In this document: positions 7,240-17,011 of the stretch, one piece after another
Position numbering within the stretch: the first letter of the stretch is position 1
Layout of the letters: each line of letters starts with the position of its first letter
From: Nitratireductor sp. ZSWI3
Lineage (GTDB): Bacteria > Pseudomonadota > Alphaproteobacteria > Rhizobiales > Rhizobiaceae
NCBI RefSeq assembly: GCF_024655565.1
Contig: NZ_JANKOF010000006.1
Coordinates: forward strand, 1-64,000
Length of the DNA stretch: 64,000 nt
Direction: 5' to 3'
Made by a program: the position numbers and the translations under genes
The notes under the pieces: model-generated
What the model saw: only the letters and a program-made list of their open reading frames with translations
The model's database searches: none
What the model was told of the DNA's origin: nothing

Positions 7240-8139
7240 ATGGCACGCACGATCGACACGGCTGCGCAGCAGATCCGCACCGCAAGCCCAGCGGCCCTGC
7301 TGCGCCGGCGGATCTTCGGCCATTACGGCCTGCTTTTCGGCATCGTGGTGCTGGCGACGATCGTTCTGATCGCCGCCTTTGCGCCGCTGCTGACCGCGCA
7401 CGATCCTTACACGCAGGATCTGCTGGCCCGCATGAAGCCGCCGTTCTGGATGGCAGGCAGCGATCCCGACCACCTGCTGGGCACCGACCACCTCGGCCGC
7501 GACTATCTCGCACGGCTCCTCTACGGGGCGCGCATCTCTCTGGCCATCGGCGTCATCGCCGCGCTGATCTCCGGCCTCATCGGAACCGCGATGGGCGTTG
7601 CCGCCGGCTATTTCGGGGGACGGGTGGATCTCGTCGTCACCTTCCTCATCAACGTCAGGCTGGCGATGCCGGTGGTTCTCGTGGCGCTTGCCGTGGTGGC
7701 CATCCTCGACGGTTCCCTGCAGGTGGTGATCATGGTTCTCGGGCTGCTGCTGTGGGACCGTTTCGCGGTGGTCATGCGCTCCTCCGTGCTGCAGGTGCGC
7801 GACCTCGAATATGTCAACGCGGCCAAGGCCATCGGCTGCTCGGTGCCGCGCGTCATCCTGTCGGAGATCATGCCCAACGTGGTCAACAACCTGATCGTCG
7901 TGGCGACGCTCGAAATGGCGCACGCGATCCTGCTAGAGGCGGCGCTCTCCTTCCTCGGCCTCGGCGTGCAGCCGCCGACGCCCTCATGGGGCCTGATGAT
8001 CTCGGAGGGCAAGCAGATGCTGCTGTTCGAGCCCTGGCTGATCGCCATCCCGGGCGTTGCCCTGTTCGTGCTCGTGCTGGCCATCAACCTTCTGGGCGAT
8101 GGGCTGCGCGACGTCAGCGCACCGGAAAACAAGGGGTAG
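7240..8139 (+). CDS. Peptide ABC transporter permease, DppC type
   Basis: A 299-residue DppC/OppC-family permease. It has the N-terminal OppC_N-like helix, the motif LLGTDHLGRDYLARLLYGAR (about 78-97) that is diagnostic of this family, and an EAA loop around VNAAKAIGCSVPRVILSEI. It starts four bases after the DppB-type gene and pairs with it as the second pore subunit. A conserved C-terminal LAINLLGDGLRD is also family-typical. Confidence 0.93.
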   Translation: MARTIDTAAQQIRTASPAALLRRRIFGHYGLLFGIVVLATIVLIAAFAPLLTAHDPYTQDLLARMKPPFWMAGSDPDHLLGTDHLGRDYLARLLYGARISLAIGVIAALISGLIGTAMGVAAGYFGGRVDLVVTFLINVRLAMPVVLVALAVVAILDGSLQVVIMVLGLLLWDRFAVVMRSSVLQVRDLEYVNAAKAIGCSVPRVILSEIMPNVVNNLIVVATLEMAHAILLEAALSFLGLGVQPPTPSWGLMISEGKQMLLFEPWLIAIPGVALFVLVLAINLLGDGLRDVSAPENKG

Positions 8140-8147
8140 GGGGCACC

Positions 8148-9137
8148 ATGACAGACCCGATCCTCAGTGTCCGCCGCCTGACCATCGACATCCCGCTCGC
8201 GCAAGGGACGATGCATGCGGTGCGCGGCATCGACTTCGATCTGAAACGCGGTGAAACCCTGTGCATCGTCGGCGAATCGGGCAGCGGCAAGTCGCTGACC
8301 TCGCTCGCCGTCATGGGGCTGCTTTCGGGCAAGCTCAGGCGCAGTGCCGACAGGCTCGAATTCGCCGGCATCGATCTGATGCGGCAGAAGCCGCGCACCA
8401 TGCGCAGCCTGCGCGGCGACCGCATGGCGATGATCTTCCAGGAGCCGATGACCTCCCTCAACCCGGCCTACACGATCGGCGACCAGCTCGCCGAGGCCTA
8501 TCTGCTGCATCGCAGGGCAAGCAGGGTTGAGGCCCTGGCGCGCGCTGTCGAGCTCTTGGGCAAGGTGGGCATCACGGCGGCCGAAAGCCGCCTGTCGCAA
8601 TATCCGCACCAGCTTTCGGGCGGCCTGCGCCAGCGCGTCATGATCGCCATGGCCCTGATGTGCGAGCCGGAGCTGATCATCGCCGACGAGCCGACGACGG
8701 CGCTCGATGTGACCATTCAGGCGCAGATCCTGCGGTTGCTTGCCGACCTGCAGCGCGAGATGAACATGGCGATGATCCTCGTCACCCACGATCTCGGCAT
8801 CGTCGCGCGGATCGCCGACAAGGTGGCGGTCATGTATGCCGGCGAGGTGGTCGAGCAGGGCACCGCAAGGGAGATCTTCGACAACCCGCGCCATCCTTAT
8901 ACGAGGGGTCTGCTGCGCTGCATCCCCGTGCCGGGCAAGACGAAGCCGGGCGAGCATCTCGGTTCCATTCCCGGCATCGTGCCCTCGCTCGTCGGCGTGG
9001 TGGAAGGCTGCGCCTTCCGCGGCCGCTGCGATGTCGCCGCGCCGTCCTGTGCCGACCCCATACCCGAGCAGAAGGAGGGCGCAGAGCACGCCTGGCGCTG
9101 CATCCACGGACAAGCCGAGGAAGGAGCGCCGGCATGA
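8148..9137 (+). CDS. Peptide ABC transporter ATPase, DppD type
   Basis: A 329-residue cytoplasmic ATPase. Walker A is GESGSGKS (42-49), the Q-loop is [12 protein letters not shown], the signature is LSGGLRQRV (about 154), Walker B is [12 protein letters not shown] (about 174) and the switch histidine is in LVTHDLG. The C-terminus has the oligopeptide_HPY region with CAFRGRC and a later Cys, as in DppD/OppD. The ATG at 8148 follows a GGGG-rich ribosome site and is eight bases after the upstream stop. It overlaps the next gene by ATGA and forms a heterodimer with its product. Confidence 0.95.
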   Translation: MTDPILSVRRLTIDIPLAQGTMHAVRGIDFDLKRGETLCIVGESGSGKSLTSLAVMGLLSGKLRRSADRLEFAGIDLMRQKPRTMRSLRGDRMAMIFQEPMTSLNPAYTIGDQLAEAYLLHRRASRVEALARAVELLGKVGITAAESRLSQYPHQLSGGLRQRVMIAMALMCEPELIIADEPTTALDVTIQAQILRLLADLQREMNMAMILVTHDLGIVARIADKVAVMYAGEVVEQGTAREIFDNPRHPYTRGLLRCIPVPGKTKPGEHLGSIPGIVPSLVGVVEGCAFRGRCDVAAPSCADPIPEQKEGAEHAWRCIHGQAEEGAPA

Positions 9138-10114
9138 GCGAGACCGCGACACCGCCGGTCCTGGAACTGGCCTCGGTCACCAAGACCTATCAGGTCAAGC
9201 AGGGCATGTTCGGCAAGCCGAAGCCGCTGCACGCTCTGAGCGGCGTCAGCCTGCGCCTGAACCGGAAGGACGTGCTCGGCCTGGTCGGCGAATCGGGGTG
9301 CGGCAAGTCCACGCTCGCGAAGATCCTGCTCGGACTGGAGATGCCGACCGACGGGCGGGTGCTGGTCGACGGCAGGGAGATCGCGCCGGGCGAGCGCCGG
9401 CTTCTGGCGCGCCGCATCCAGCCGGTCTTCCAGGATCCCTATTCCTCGCTCAACCCGCGCAAGAGCATCGAGGACATCATCGCCCTGCCGCTGCTGGTGC
9501 ACGGCATCGGCGACGGCGCCGCAAGGGAGCAGGCGGTGACGAGGATGCTCGACCTGGTGGGCCTGCCGGCGCGCGTGCGCCGCGGCTATCCCAGCCAGCT
9601 TTCGGGCGGCCAGCGCCAGCGCGTGGCGATCGCCCGCGCGCTGATCATGAAGCCGGAGATCGTCATCTGCGACGAGCCGACCTCGGCGCTCGATGTCTCC
9701 GTGCAGTCGCAGATCCTCAACCTGCTCGGCGACCTGCGCGAGGAGCTGGGGCTGACATATCTCTTCATCAGCCACAATCTGGCGGTCGTCGAGCATCTGG
9801 CGACCCGCGTCGCCGTCATGTATCTCGGCCAGATCGTCGAGGAGGCGCCGGCGCGGGATCTGTTTGCCGGTCCGCGCCATCCCTACACCACGGCGCTTCT
9901 GGAATCCGTCCTGACGCCGGATCCCTCGCTGTCGGTGCCCGACACGCATCTCGGCGCGGCTTATCCGAATCCCATCTCGCCCCCGCCCGGCTGCCGGTTC
10001 CATCCGCGCTGCGGGAAGGTTCGCGACATCTGCAGGACGACGCCTCCGCCGCGTGTCGAAGGCCCGGAAGGCCACGTGGATTGCCATCTTTACAGCGCGG
10101 CGCCCACCCACTGA
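9134..10114 (+). CDS. Peptide ABC transporter ATPase, DppF type
   Basis: A 326-residue ATPase. Walker A is GESGCGKST, the Q-loop is VFQDPYSSLNPRKS, the signature is LSGGQRQRVAIARAL, Walker B is IVICDEPTSALDVS, and the histidine switch is in FISHNLAVVEHL. The C-terminal HPY segment contains CRFHPRCGKV and further cysteines, as in DppF/OppF. Translation is coupled to the DppD-type gene through an ATGA overlap. With the preceding four genes it completes a peptide importer. Confidence 0.95.
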   Translation: MSETATPPVLELASVTKTYQVKQGMFGKPKPLHALSGVSLRLNRKDVLGLVGESGCGKSTLAKILLGLEMPTDGRVLVDGREIAPGERRLLARRIQPVFQDPYSSLNPRKSIEDIIALPLLVHGIGDGAAREQAVTRMLDLVGLPARVRRGYPSQLSGGQRQRVAIARALIMKPEIVICDEPTSALDVSVQSQILNLLGDLREELGLTYLFISHNLAVVEHLATRVAVMYLGQIVEEAPARDLFAGPRHPYTTALLESVLTPDPSLSVPDTHLGAAYPNPISPPPGCRFHPRCGKVRDICRTTPPPRVEGPEGHVDCHLYSAAPTH

Positions 10115-10126
10115 ACGGACAGGATC

Positions 10127-11701
10127 ATGAGCAATTTCTCCCGCACGCAGACCGTTGCGAAACATGTCGCCGCCACCAGAAACGGTGTCGTTGCCGCCCA
10201 GCACCGGGTGGCGGCCGAGGTCGGCGCGGCGGTGCTGGAAGCCGGCGGCGACGCGATCGATGCGGCGGTCGCCACCTCCTTTGCCATCGGGGTCGTCGAG
10301 CCCTGGATGAGCGGGCCGGCAGGCGGCGGGGCCATGGTGATCTGGCGCGAGGACGAGAAGAAGGCACAGACCGTCCAGTTCGGCATGCGCTCGCCCGCGT
10401 CCCTCGATCCGGCCGACTACCCGCTTTCCGGCAACGGCAAGGCCTCGGATCTCTTTCCCTGGCCCGCCGTGGTCGACGACCGCAACGTTCAGGGGGCGAC
10501 GGCGATCGCCGTGCCCGGAACGGTGGCCGGCATGGAGCTGGCGCACGGGGCTTATGGAAGGATGGCCTGGCGGGATCTTCTGGCGCCGGCGGTGGATCTT
10601 GCGCGGAAAGGCATGCTGGTCGACTGGTACGCCTCGCTGCTGATCGCTTCGACCGCCCGCGAGCTGGCCCAGGATGCCGACGCGGCGGCCCTGTTTCTCG
10701 AGGACGGGCAATGGCCGAAGATCGCCGGCTGGACGGCGCTTTCGACGACGCGGCTCGACCAGTCGCGCATGGCCGACACGCTGCTTCGTCTGGCCGAGGC
10801 CGGCGCCCGTGACTTCTATGAGGGCGACATCGCGGCGGCACTCGCCGCCGACGTGCGCGACAAGGGCGGCTCCCTTTCTCGCGACGATCTTGCCGCCTAC
10901 CGCGCCCGGCTGACGCCGACCGTCGACGCGGCCTATCGGGGGGGAACGGTGCGCGCGGCCGCCGGGCTGACGGCCGGCACCAACCTTGCCGAGTGCCTCG
11001 CCATGATGGAGCGTTCCTTCGAGCCGGGAGCGCGACCGGACGCGAAGAGCTTTGCCGAGACGGCCCGCGCGCTCGGCGCGACCTATGAGCGGCGCCTGCG
11101 CGAGATGGGAGACGGGGAAGCACCGCATGCGCCGTCCTGTACGACGCATTTCAGCGTCGTCGACCGGCACGGCAACATGTGCGCGGTGACGCAGACGCTG
11201 CTGTCGATCTTCGGCTCGCGCGTCGTCTCGCCATCGACCGGACTTTTGATGAACAACGGCATCATGTGGTTCGATCCCGAGCCGGGGCGGCCCAATTCGC
11301 TGGCGCCGAACAAGGCCTGCCTGATGAATGTCTGTCCGGCGATCGGCGAGAAGGACGGGCGCCGCTTCGCCATCGGCGCCTCCGGCGGCCGCAAGATCCT
11401 GCCGGCGGTGTTGAACCTCTCCTCCTTCATGATGGATTTCGGCATGTCGCTGGAGGAGGCGTTCCACCATCCGCGCATCGACAACAGCGGCGGTGAGGTG
11501 ATCGTCGCCGACGAGACCCTGCCGGGCGAGATTCTGGCTGCGCTGGAGGGCGTGCAGCAGGTGGTTCCGGCAAGGCGCAACGTCTTCCCCTATGCCTTCG
11601 CCTGCCCGGCGGGTGTGATGCGCGAGAATGGCATGAACATGGGCTGCACGGAGATCATGTCGCCATGGGGCGATGCCGTGCACGAGAAAGAAGGAGCTTA
11701 G
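10127..11701 (+). CDS. Gamma-glutamyltransferase family protein
   Basis: A 524-residue member of the N-terminal nucleophile hydrolase family. The auto-processing site is the TTH motif at 339-341 (TTHFSVVD), with T339 expected to become the N-terminal nucleophile of the small subunit. The later [11 protein letters not shown] corresponds to the GSPGGxxI oxyanion region. There is no signal peptide (N-terminus [13 protein letters not shown]), so a cytoplasmic location is likely, unlike E. coli GGT. The reaction would be hydrolysis or transfer of gamma-glutamyl groups. It lies 12 bases after the transporter ATPase, so it probably processes the imported peptide. Some members are acylases or hydrolases of other gamma-glutamyl amides. 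Confidence 0.85.
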   Translation: MSNFSRTQTVAKHVAATRNGVVAAQHRVAAEVGAAVLEAGGDAIDAAVATSFAIGVVEPWMSGPAGGGAMVIWREDEKKAQTVQFGMRSPASLDPADYPLSGNGKASDLFPWPAVVDDRNVQGATAIAVPGTVAGMELAHGAYGRMAWRDLLAPAVDLARKGMLVDWYASLLIASTARELAQDADAAALFLEDGQWPKIAGWTALSTTRLDQSRMADTLLRLAEAGARDFYEGDIAAALAADVRDKGGSLSRDDLAAYRARLTPTVDAAYRGGTVRAAAGLTAGTNLAECLAMMERSFEPGARPDAKSFAETARALGATYERRLREMGDGEAPHAPSCTTHFSVVDRHGNMCAVTQTLLSIFGSRVVSPSTGLLMNNGIMWFDPEPGRPNSLAPNKACLMNVCPAIGEKDGRRFAIGASGGRKILPAVLNLSSFMMDFGMSLEEAFHHPRIDNSGGEVIVADETLPGEILAALEGVQQVVPARRNVFPYAFACPAGVMRENGMNMGCTEIMSPWGDAVHEKEGA

Positions 11702-11703
11702 TC

Positions 11704-13089
11704 TTGGCCAGTCGCGACAGTGTCATCGCCCGCATTGGGGCGTATTTTTCGTCCGGCGGCTTCGTCGACGAGCTTGCGCGGATGGTCGCCTACGAGACCG
11801 AGAGCCAGGATCTCGGCAAACGCGCGGAACTGAAACGCTACCTGACCGAGGAGATGGCTCCGAAGCTCGCCGATCTCGGCTTCTCCCACCGTCTCCTGGA
11901 CAACCCGCTCGTTGCGGACATGCCGTTCCTACAGGCCGAGCGGATCGAGGATCCGGCGCTCGAAACGGTGCTGATCTACGGGCACGGCGACGTGATCCGC
12001 GCCCAGACGGAGCAGTGGCGCGAAGGGCTGCACCCGTTCAGGACGGTGATCGAGGGCGACCGCCTCTATGGCCGGGGCACGGCCGACAACAAGGGGCAGC
12101 ACTGCATCAACATCGCCGCGCTGCGCGCGGTGCTGGCCGAGCGGGGCCGGCTCGGCTTCAACTGCAGGATTATCATCGAGATGGGAGAGGAATGCGGCTC
12201 GCCGGGCCTCGGCGAGCTGTTCCGCCTGCACCCCGACCTGTTTGCCGCCGACGTGCTGATCGCCTCCGACGGACCCCGCCTGCACCCCGATCGCCCGACG
12301 CTGTTCATGGGATCGCGCGGCGGGGTCAGCTTCGACCTCCTGGTCGATCTGCGCGAGGGCGCGCATCATTCGGGCAATTGGGGCGGGCTCCTGCGCGACC
12401 CGGCCGTGGTTCTGGCGCATGCGATCGCCTCCATCGTCGACCGGCGCGGCCAGATCCAGGTGCCCGAGTGGCGCCCCACCAGCTTGACGCCGGCCATCCG
12501 CAAGGCGCTGGCGGATTGCCCGGTCGGCGGCTTCGACGGCCCCGAGATCGACCTGGACTGGGGCGAGGAGAGCCTGAGCCCGTCCGAACGCGTCTTCGGC
12601 TGGAACAGCTTCGCCGTCCTGGCGCAAAAGAGCGGTGTTCCGGAGGCTCCGGTCAATGCCATCTCCGCATGGGCGAAGGCCCATTGCCAGTTGCGCTACG
12701 TGGTCGGCACGGACCCCGAGGATATCCTGCCCGCACTGCGCCGCCATCTCGACAGCAACGGGTTTGAGCGGGTGCAGATCATCCCCGCCGAGCGCGGCTT
12801 CTTCCATGCCACCCGGCTCGATCCGGACCATCCCTGGGTGCAGCGCGTCCGGCGGTCGATCGAGGTGACGACCGGCAAGCAGGCGGCGCTCCTGCCCAAC
12901 CTCGCCGGCTCGCTGCCCAACGAGACCTTTGCCGATATCCTCAACCTGCCGACGGTCTGGGTGCCGCACTCCTATCCGGGCTGCTCGCAGCACGCGCCGG
13001 ACGAGCATCTGCTGCTGCCGCAGAGCGCCGAGGCCCTGGCGATGATGGCCGGGCTGTTCTGGGACATCGGCGAGAGGAGAGCGGAGTGA
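11704..13089 (+). CDS. M20-family metallopeptidase (TTG start)
   Basis: A 461-residue M20/ArgE/DapE/carnosinase-like dipeptidase. Metal and catalytic motifs are IYGHGDV (near 94), GRGTADNKG (near 130) and [10 protein letters not shown] (near 173), with a late histidine in [10 protein letters not shown]. The zinc-bridging Asp is in TADNKG and the catalytic Glu in EMGEE. The start is taken as TTG at 11704 because AAGGAG lies eight bases upstream and the frame further upstream is inside the GGT gene. It ends the peptide operon. With the GGT it would release free amino acids from imported peptides. Confidence 0.88.
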   Translation: MASRDSVIARIGAYFSSGGFVDELARMVAYETESQDLGKRAELKRYLTEEMAPKLADLGFSHRLLDNPLVADMPFLQAERIEDPALETVLIYGHGDVIRAQTEQWREGLHPFRTVIEGDRLYGRGTADNKGQHCINIAALRAVLAERGRLGFNCRIIIEMGEECGSPGLGELFRLHPDLFAADVLIASDGPRLHPDRPTLFMGSRGGVSFDLLVDLREGAHHSGNWGGLLRDPAVVLAHAIASIVDRRGQIQVPEWRPTSLTPAIRKALADCPVGGFDGPEIDLDWGEESLSPSERVFGWNSFAVLAQKSGVPEAPVNAISAWAKAHCQLRYVVGTDPEDILPALRRHLDSNGFERVQIIPAERGFFHATRLDPDHPWVQRVRRSIEVTTGKQAALLPNLAGSLPNETFADILNLPTVWVPHSYPGCSQHAPDEHLLLPQSAEALAMMAGLFWDIGERRAE

Positions 13090-13132
13090 GGGGCAGCGGA
13101 TAGCGGCGTTCGGCGAGAAGAACGGTCTCCCG

Positions 13133-13176
13133 TTACAGCGCCGTGCGTCCATTCGAACGCACAAAGGACGCTGTAA
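13133..13176. repeat. Intergenic mosaic repeat, module A copy 2
   Basis: TTACAGCG (13133-13140) and CGCTGTAA (13169-13176) are perfect 8-bp inverted ends; inside are GTGCGT (13143-13148) and ACGCAC (13157-13162). It is followed after four bases by a module B copy, so the two form one mosaic element of about 106 bp, the size and build of rhizobial RIME elements. Confidence 0.8.
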
Positions 13177-13180
13177 GTCT

Positions 13181-13238
13181 TTGAATCTGCGCATCGTGCT
13201 TTCCGAAAATCGATTCCGATTTTCGGGCCGATGCGCTA
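13181..13238. repeat. Palindromic intergenic repeat, module B copy 2
   Basis: The 58 bp run from TTGAATCTGCGCATCG to GCCGATGCGCTA with the inner palindrome CGAAAATCGATTCCGATTTTCG. It is nearly identical to 3743-3800. The terminal CTA on the forward strand is the TAG stop of the GntR regulator gene, as for the IclR gene at 3798. Confidence 0.88.
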
Positions 13239-13916
13239 CCGGCCCTGGCTGCCGGCGCCCGGCTTGCTGCGCCGGTCGAGATTGGCGATCAGATCGCTGA
13301 AACGGTCGCCCTGCACGGCGATGTGGTCGCGCAGGAGCCGGCTCGCCGCGTCCGCCTGACCGGCCAGAATAGCCTCGACGATGGCCGCGTGCTCGCCGAA
13401 CGAGACCTTCATGCGGTTGCGCACGCGCAGTTGCAGGCGCCGGTAAGGGCGCAGGCGCCGGTGCAACGCGATGCACTGCTCCTCGAGAAAGCCGCTGTGG
13501 CTCGCCGCATAGATGGCGCGGTGAAAGACCTCGTTGTTGTAATAGTAGGAGTCCGTCTCGCCGCTCTGCGCCGAGCGCTCGCATTCCGCGTGGCTTTTCA
13601 GGATCGCCGCCCTGTCTTCCTCGGTGTGGCGCCGCGCCGCCAGGGCGCCGGCCATGCTCTCGAGCTGCGCCATCACCTCGAACATCTCGAAGATCCGGTT
13701 CGGGCCGGGGTCGACGACGGTGGCGCCGCGGCGCGGCCGGGTCTCGACGAGCCCGATAGCGCTGAGCTGCATCAGCGCCTCGCGGATCGGCGTGCGCGAC
13801 ACGCCGAAACGCGCCGCCAGCTGCGCTTCGTCAAGGCGCTCTCCAGGGGCGAACTCCCCCGTCACGATGCCGTTCTCGATCTCGTCCCGCAAGGTCTGGA
13901 AGGTGTTCTGCGCCAT
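13236..13916 (-). CDS. matR: GntR-family regulator of malonate use (MatR-like)
   Basis: A 226-residue FadR-type (GntR/FCD) repressor. The wHTH is at about 5-70 (LDEAQLAARFGVSRTPIREA, then GLVETRPRRGATVV), and the C-terminal all-helical FCD domain has metal-site-type residues (HRAIYAASHSGFL, EHAAIVEAI). It is divergent from the malonate operon and flanks a MatR-type operator, so it should control the operon and itself; malonate or malonyl-CoA is the expected signal (known for MatR of rhizobia). The start at 13916 has GGGAG five bases upstream; an ATG eight codons upstream has none. Its stop lies in a repeat. Confidence 0.85.
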   Translation of the reverse strand: MAQNTFQTLRDEIENGIVTGEFAPGERLDEAQLAARFGVSRTPIREALMQLSAIGLVETRPRRGATVVDPGPNRIFEMFEVMAQLESMAGALAARRHTEEDRAAILKSHAECERSAQSGETDSYYYNNEVFHRAIYAASHSGFLEEQCIALHRRLRPYRRLQLRVRNRMKVSFGEHAAIVEAILAGQADAASRLLRDHIAVQGDRFSDLIANLDRRSKPGAGSQGR

Positions 13917-13960
13917 GGCCGCTCCCGGTCGCCGCGACATATTGAATGCATGAATGAAGT

Positions 13961-13974
13961 TTTTGTATACAAGA
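13961..13974. promoter_or_regulatory. MatR operator
   Basis: The sequence TTTTGTATACAAGA has a perfect TTGTATACAA core (13963-13972). It agrees at 13 of 14 positions with the MatR site TCTTGTATACAAGA described for Rhizobium leguminosarum. It is in the matR/matP divergent region, 45 bases from matR and 76 bases from matP. Confidence 0.75.
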
Positions 13975-14049
13975 CAATTGACTCTGCGTGCAAGATTCGC
14001 AAGGTAGAAATCCATCCGGCTGGAGGGCCGGAAGCTATGGGAGGAAACC

Positions 14050-15054
14050 ATGCAGAAACGCTTCAAGTCATTGGTCCTGGCGGCTTGCGTCGCCGCAAGC
14101 GGTCTTTCCGCCGGTGCGGCGGGTGCGCAGACCATTCTCAAGGCATCGCACCAGTTCCCCGGAGGCAAAGGGGACATCCGCGACGAGATGGTGCAGATGA
14201 TCGCCCGCGATGTGGCGGAGGCGAATGTCGGGCTGGAAATCCAGGTGTTTCCCGGCGCATCGCTCTACAAGCCGAACGATCAATGGAACGCCGTCACGCG
14301 CGGCCTGTTGGCCATGACGTCCTTTCCTCTCGACTATGCGTCGGGAAGGCACGCCGAATTTTCCGCGACCTTGATGCCCGGCCTTGTCGGCAATTTCGAC
14401 CGTGCCATGCGCCTCAACGACTCCGAATTCATGGCGGACATCAAGAAGATCATCGAGGATGCCGGCGCCATCGTCATATCGGACGCCTGGCTTTCGGGCG
14501 CCTTTGCTTCCAAGAAGGGCTGCATCACCGCTCCGGACACGGTCAAGGGGCAGGTGATCCGCGCCGCAGGCCCGGCATTCGAGGAGATGCTGGCGGCGGC
14601 CGGCGCGTCGATCACCTCCATGCCCTCGTCGGAAATCTACACCGGCATGCAGACCAACGTGCTCGACGCGACCAACACATCCTCGGCGAGCTTCGTGTCC
14701 TACCGCCTCTACGAGCAGGTCAAGTGCCTGACCGCGCCGGGCGAGAACGCGCTGTGGTTCATGTATGAGCCGGTCCTGATGTCGAAGAAGGTTTTCGACG
14801 GGCTGACGCCCGAGCAGCAGAAGGCGATTCTCGATGCCGGCGAGAAGGCCGAGGCCTTCTTCAACGCGGAGATCCGCAAGGGCGACGAGGAACTGATCAA
14901 CACCTACAAGGAAGCCGGCGTCGAAGTGGTCGAGATGTCGAAGAGCGACTATGATGCCTGGCTGGAAGTGGCGAAGGCGTCCGCCTACAAGAACTTTGCC
15001 GAAAACGTGCCGGGCGGCGACAAGCTGATCGAAAAGGCTCTCGCCGTGGAGTGA
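14050..15054 (+). CDS. matP: TRAP transporter binding protein for malonate, DctP family
   Basis: A 334-residue periplasmic solute-binding protein with a Sec signal peptide of about 25 residues (ending AGA). The carboxylate-binding arginine is expected in GQVIRAAGPAF, and the helix SSEIYTGMQTNVLDA is typical of DctP proteins. GGGAGG precedes the ATG. It opens an operon with two TRAP membrane subunits, malonyl-CoA decarboxylase and malonyl-CoA synthetase, so malonate or a close analogue is the likely ligand. Confidence 0.88.
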   Translation: MQKRFKSLVLAACVAASGLSAGAAGAQTILKASHQFPGGKGDIRDEMVQMIARDVAEANVGLEIQVFPGASLYKPNDQWNAVTRGLLAMTSFPLDYASGRHAEFSATLMPGLVGNFDRAMRLNDSEFMADIKKIIEDAGAIVISDAWLSGAFASKKGCITAPDTVKGQVIRAAGPAFEEMLAAAGASITSMPSSEIYTGMQTNVLDATNTSSASFVSYRLYEQVKCLTAPGENALWFMYEPVLMSKKVFDGLTPEQQKAILDAGEKAEAFFNAEIRKGDEELINTYKEAGVEVVEMSKSDYDAWLEVAKASAYKNFAENVPGGDKLIEKALAVE

Positions 15055-15119
15055 GAAGGGCGCCCCGGCGGCGTGGATCCCGCTGCGCCGCCAACCTTCT
15101 CGCATAAGGAACTCGCATT

Positions 15120-15695
15120 ATGGTCCAGGTCTATATCAAGGCCGTCGGCAATCTGTCGCGCGCACTCGCCGTGCTTGCGACGGGACTGATGATCGCGGCG
15201 ATGCTGGTCGTCTGCCAGATGATCCTGCTGCGTTACGTGTTCCGCCAGCCGACGATCTGGCAGAACGACTTCGTGGTCTTCTCGGCCACCGCCGCCATGT
15301 TTCTGGGCGCGCCCTATGTCCTGCTCAAGGGCGGGCATGTCGGCGTCGATGTCGTCGAGCTCATCGTCGGCGATACGGCGCGCCGGCGGTTGCGGGCCGT
15401 CGCCAGCCTGCTTGGCCTGTCCTTCTGCGCGATCATGCTCGCTGCGACCTGGGTGCAGTTCCATGAGGCCTGGGTCGGCAACTGGCGCCATTCGAGCGTC
15501 TGGGCGCCGCCCTTATGGGTGCCGCTCTCGGCGCTGCCCCTGAGCTTTGCGATGCTCTGCCTGCAATACATCGCCGGGATCGCCGGGCAATTGTCGGGGG
15601 ACGCGCCGGCGGTGGAGCATGACGTGGCGCGCGAGGCGGTGGAGAGTGCCGGTGCGGCAGCCGATCTCAAACCAGTCACGAAGGAGAATGCCTGA
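15120..15695 (+). CDS. matQ: TRAP transporter small membrane subunit, DctQ family
   Basis: A 191-residue inner-membrane protein with four helices and the DctQ hallmark VFRQPTIWQNDFVVF in the first half. It links the binding protein to the large permease. A hydrophilic C-terminal tail of about 30 residues follows the last helix. It overlaps the next gene by one base (TGATG). Confidence 0.85.
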   Translation: MVQVYIKAVGNLSRALAVLATGLMIAAMLVVCQMILLRYVFRQPTIWQNDFVVFSATAAMFLGAPYVLLKGGHVGVDVVELIVGDTARRRLRAVASLLGLSFCAIMLAATWVQFHEAWVGNWRHSSVWAPPLWVPLSALPLSFAMLCLQYIAGIAGQLSGDAPAVEHDVAREAVESAGAAADLKPVTKENA

Positions 15696-17011
15696 TGAGC
15701 CCGACCCTGGCAGGCCTGACCATCATCGCAGCTCTGTTCGTGCTGCTCGGCACCGGAATGCCGATCGCCTTCGCCCTCGGCTTGGCGGCCTTCCTCGCCC
15801 TGTTCCTGCAGAGCGGCCTCGACATCTTCTACGTGCTCGGCGACACGATGTTCTCGGGCATCGCCAACCTTGCCTATGTGGCGATCCCGATGTTCGTGCT
15901 GATGGGGGCGGCGGTCGCCTCCTCGCCCGCCGGAGCCGATCTCTATACGGCGCTCGACCGCTGGCTCAACCGCGTCCCGGGCGGGCTGGTCCTGTCGAAC
16001 ATCGGCGCCTGCGGCATCTTCTCGGGAATGACGGGATCGTCGCCGGCCACCTGTGCCGCGATCGGCAAGATGGGCATTCCCGAGATGCTGCGGCGCGGCT
16101 ATCCGACATCGGTGGCGACCGGCTCGATCGCCGCCGGCGGCACGCTGGGCATCCTCATCCCGCCCTCCGTGACGCTCATCGTCTACGGCATCGCGACGGA
16201 AACCTCCATCGGGCGCTTGTTCATGGCCGGCGTCATTCCCGGCATCATGCTGACACTGATGTTCATGACCTGGGCGATCATCGACTGCCGGCGCAAGGGC
16301 TATGCCTTCGACACGCGCGCCGTGCGCTTCAGCCTGCGCGAAAGGTTCGCCGCCCTGCCGCGCGTCCTGCCGTTCCTGCTGATCATCGCCGGCACGCTCT
16401 ATGTGCTCTATGGCGGCCTTGCGACGCCGTCGGAAGCGGCGGGCGTCGGCGCCATGCTGACGCTTCTGGTGGTGATCGTCGCCTACCGGCTGTTCCGGCT
16501 GCGTCCGGTCGCCACGATCTTCGGCGCGGCGATGCGCGAAAGCGTGATGATCATGATGATCATGGCGGCGGCGGAGCTGTTCGCCTTCGCGCTGTCGTCG
16601 CTGTTCATCACCCAGACCATCGCCGGTGCGATCGCCGACATGGAGGTCAACCGCTGGGTGCTGATGGGGATCATCAACGTCTTCCTGCTCGTCGCCGGCA
16701 TGTTCCTGCCGCCGGTCGCGGTGATCGTCATGACGGCGCCGATGCTCTTCCCGATCATCACCCAGGCGGGCTTCGATCCGTATTGGTTCGCTATCGTCCT
16801 GACGATCAACATGGAGGTCGGGCTCATCACCCCGCCGATCGGCCTCAACCTCTTCGTCATCAACGCGATCGCCCCGGATATCCCGACGCGGGATATCCTC
16901 TGGGGGGCCTTGCCCTATGTGCTGGTCATGTTCCTGGCGATCGTCGTCCTGTGCATCTTTCCCGAGATCGCCACCTGGCTGCCCAACCAGATGATGGGGG
17001 TCGTGCGATGA
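15695..17011 (+). CDS. matM: TRAP transporter large permease, DctM family
   Basis: A 438-residue protein of the IT superfamily with about twelve helices. Recognisable motifs are GMPIAFALG at the start, CGIFSGMTGSSPATCAAIGK, GGTLGILIPPSV near 150, and NMEVGLITPPIGLNLFVIN near 375, typical of DctM. It is the Na+-coupled transport subunit. It overlaps matQ by one base and the decarboxylase gene by ATGA. Confidence 0.92.
   Translation: MSPTLAGLTIIAALFVLLGTGMPIAFALGLAAFLALFLQSGLDIFYVLGDTMFSGIANLAYVAIPMFVLMGAAVASSPAGADLYTALDRWLNRVPGGLVLSNIGACGIFSGMTGSSPATCAAIGKMGIPEMLRRGYPTSVATGSIAAGGTLGILIPPSVTLIVYGIATETSIGRLFMAGVIPGIMLTLMFMTWAIIDCRRKGYAFDTRAVRFSLRERFAALPRVLPFLLIIAGTLYVLYGGLATPSEAAGVGAMLTLLVVIVAYRLFRLRPVATIFGAAMRESVMIMMIMAAAELFAFALSSLFITQTIAGAIADMEVNRWVLMGIINVFLLVAGMFLPPVAVIVMTAPMLFPIITQAGFDPYWFAIVLTINMEVGLITPPIGLNLFVINAIAPDIPTRDILWGALPYVLVMFLAIVVLCIFPEIATWLPNQMMGVVR

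Noticed and set aside
8897-11683. A 928-codon reverse-strand open frame
   Set aside because: It lies opposite the transporter ATPase and gamma-glutamyltransferase genes, has His/Arg/Gly-rich low-complexity composition, no ribosome site and no domain; it is a high-GC shadow frame.
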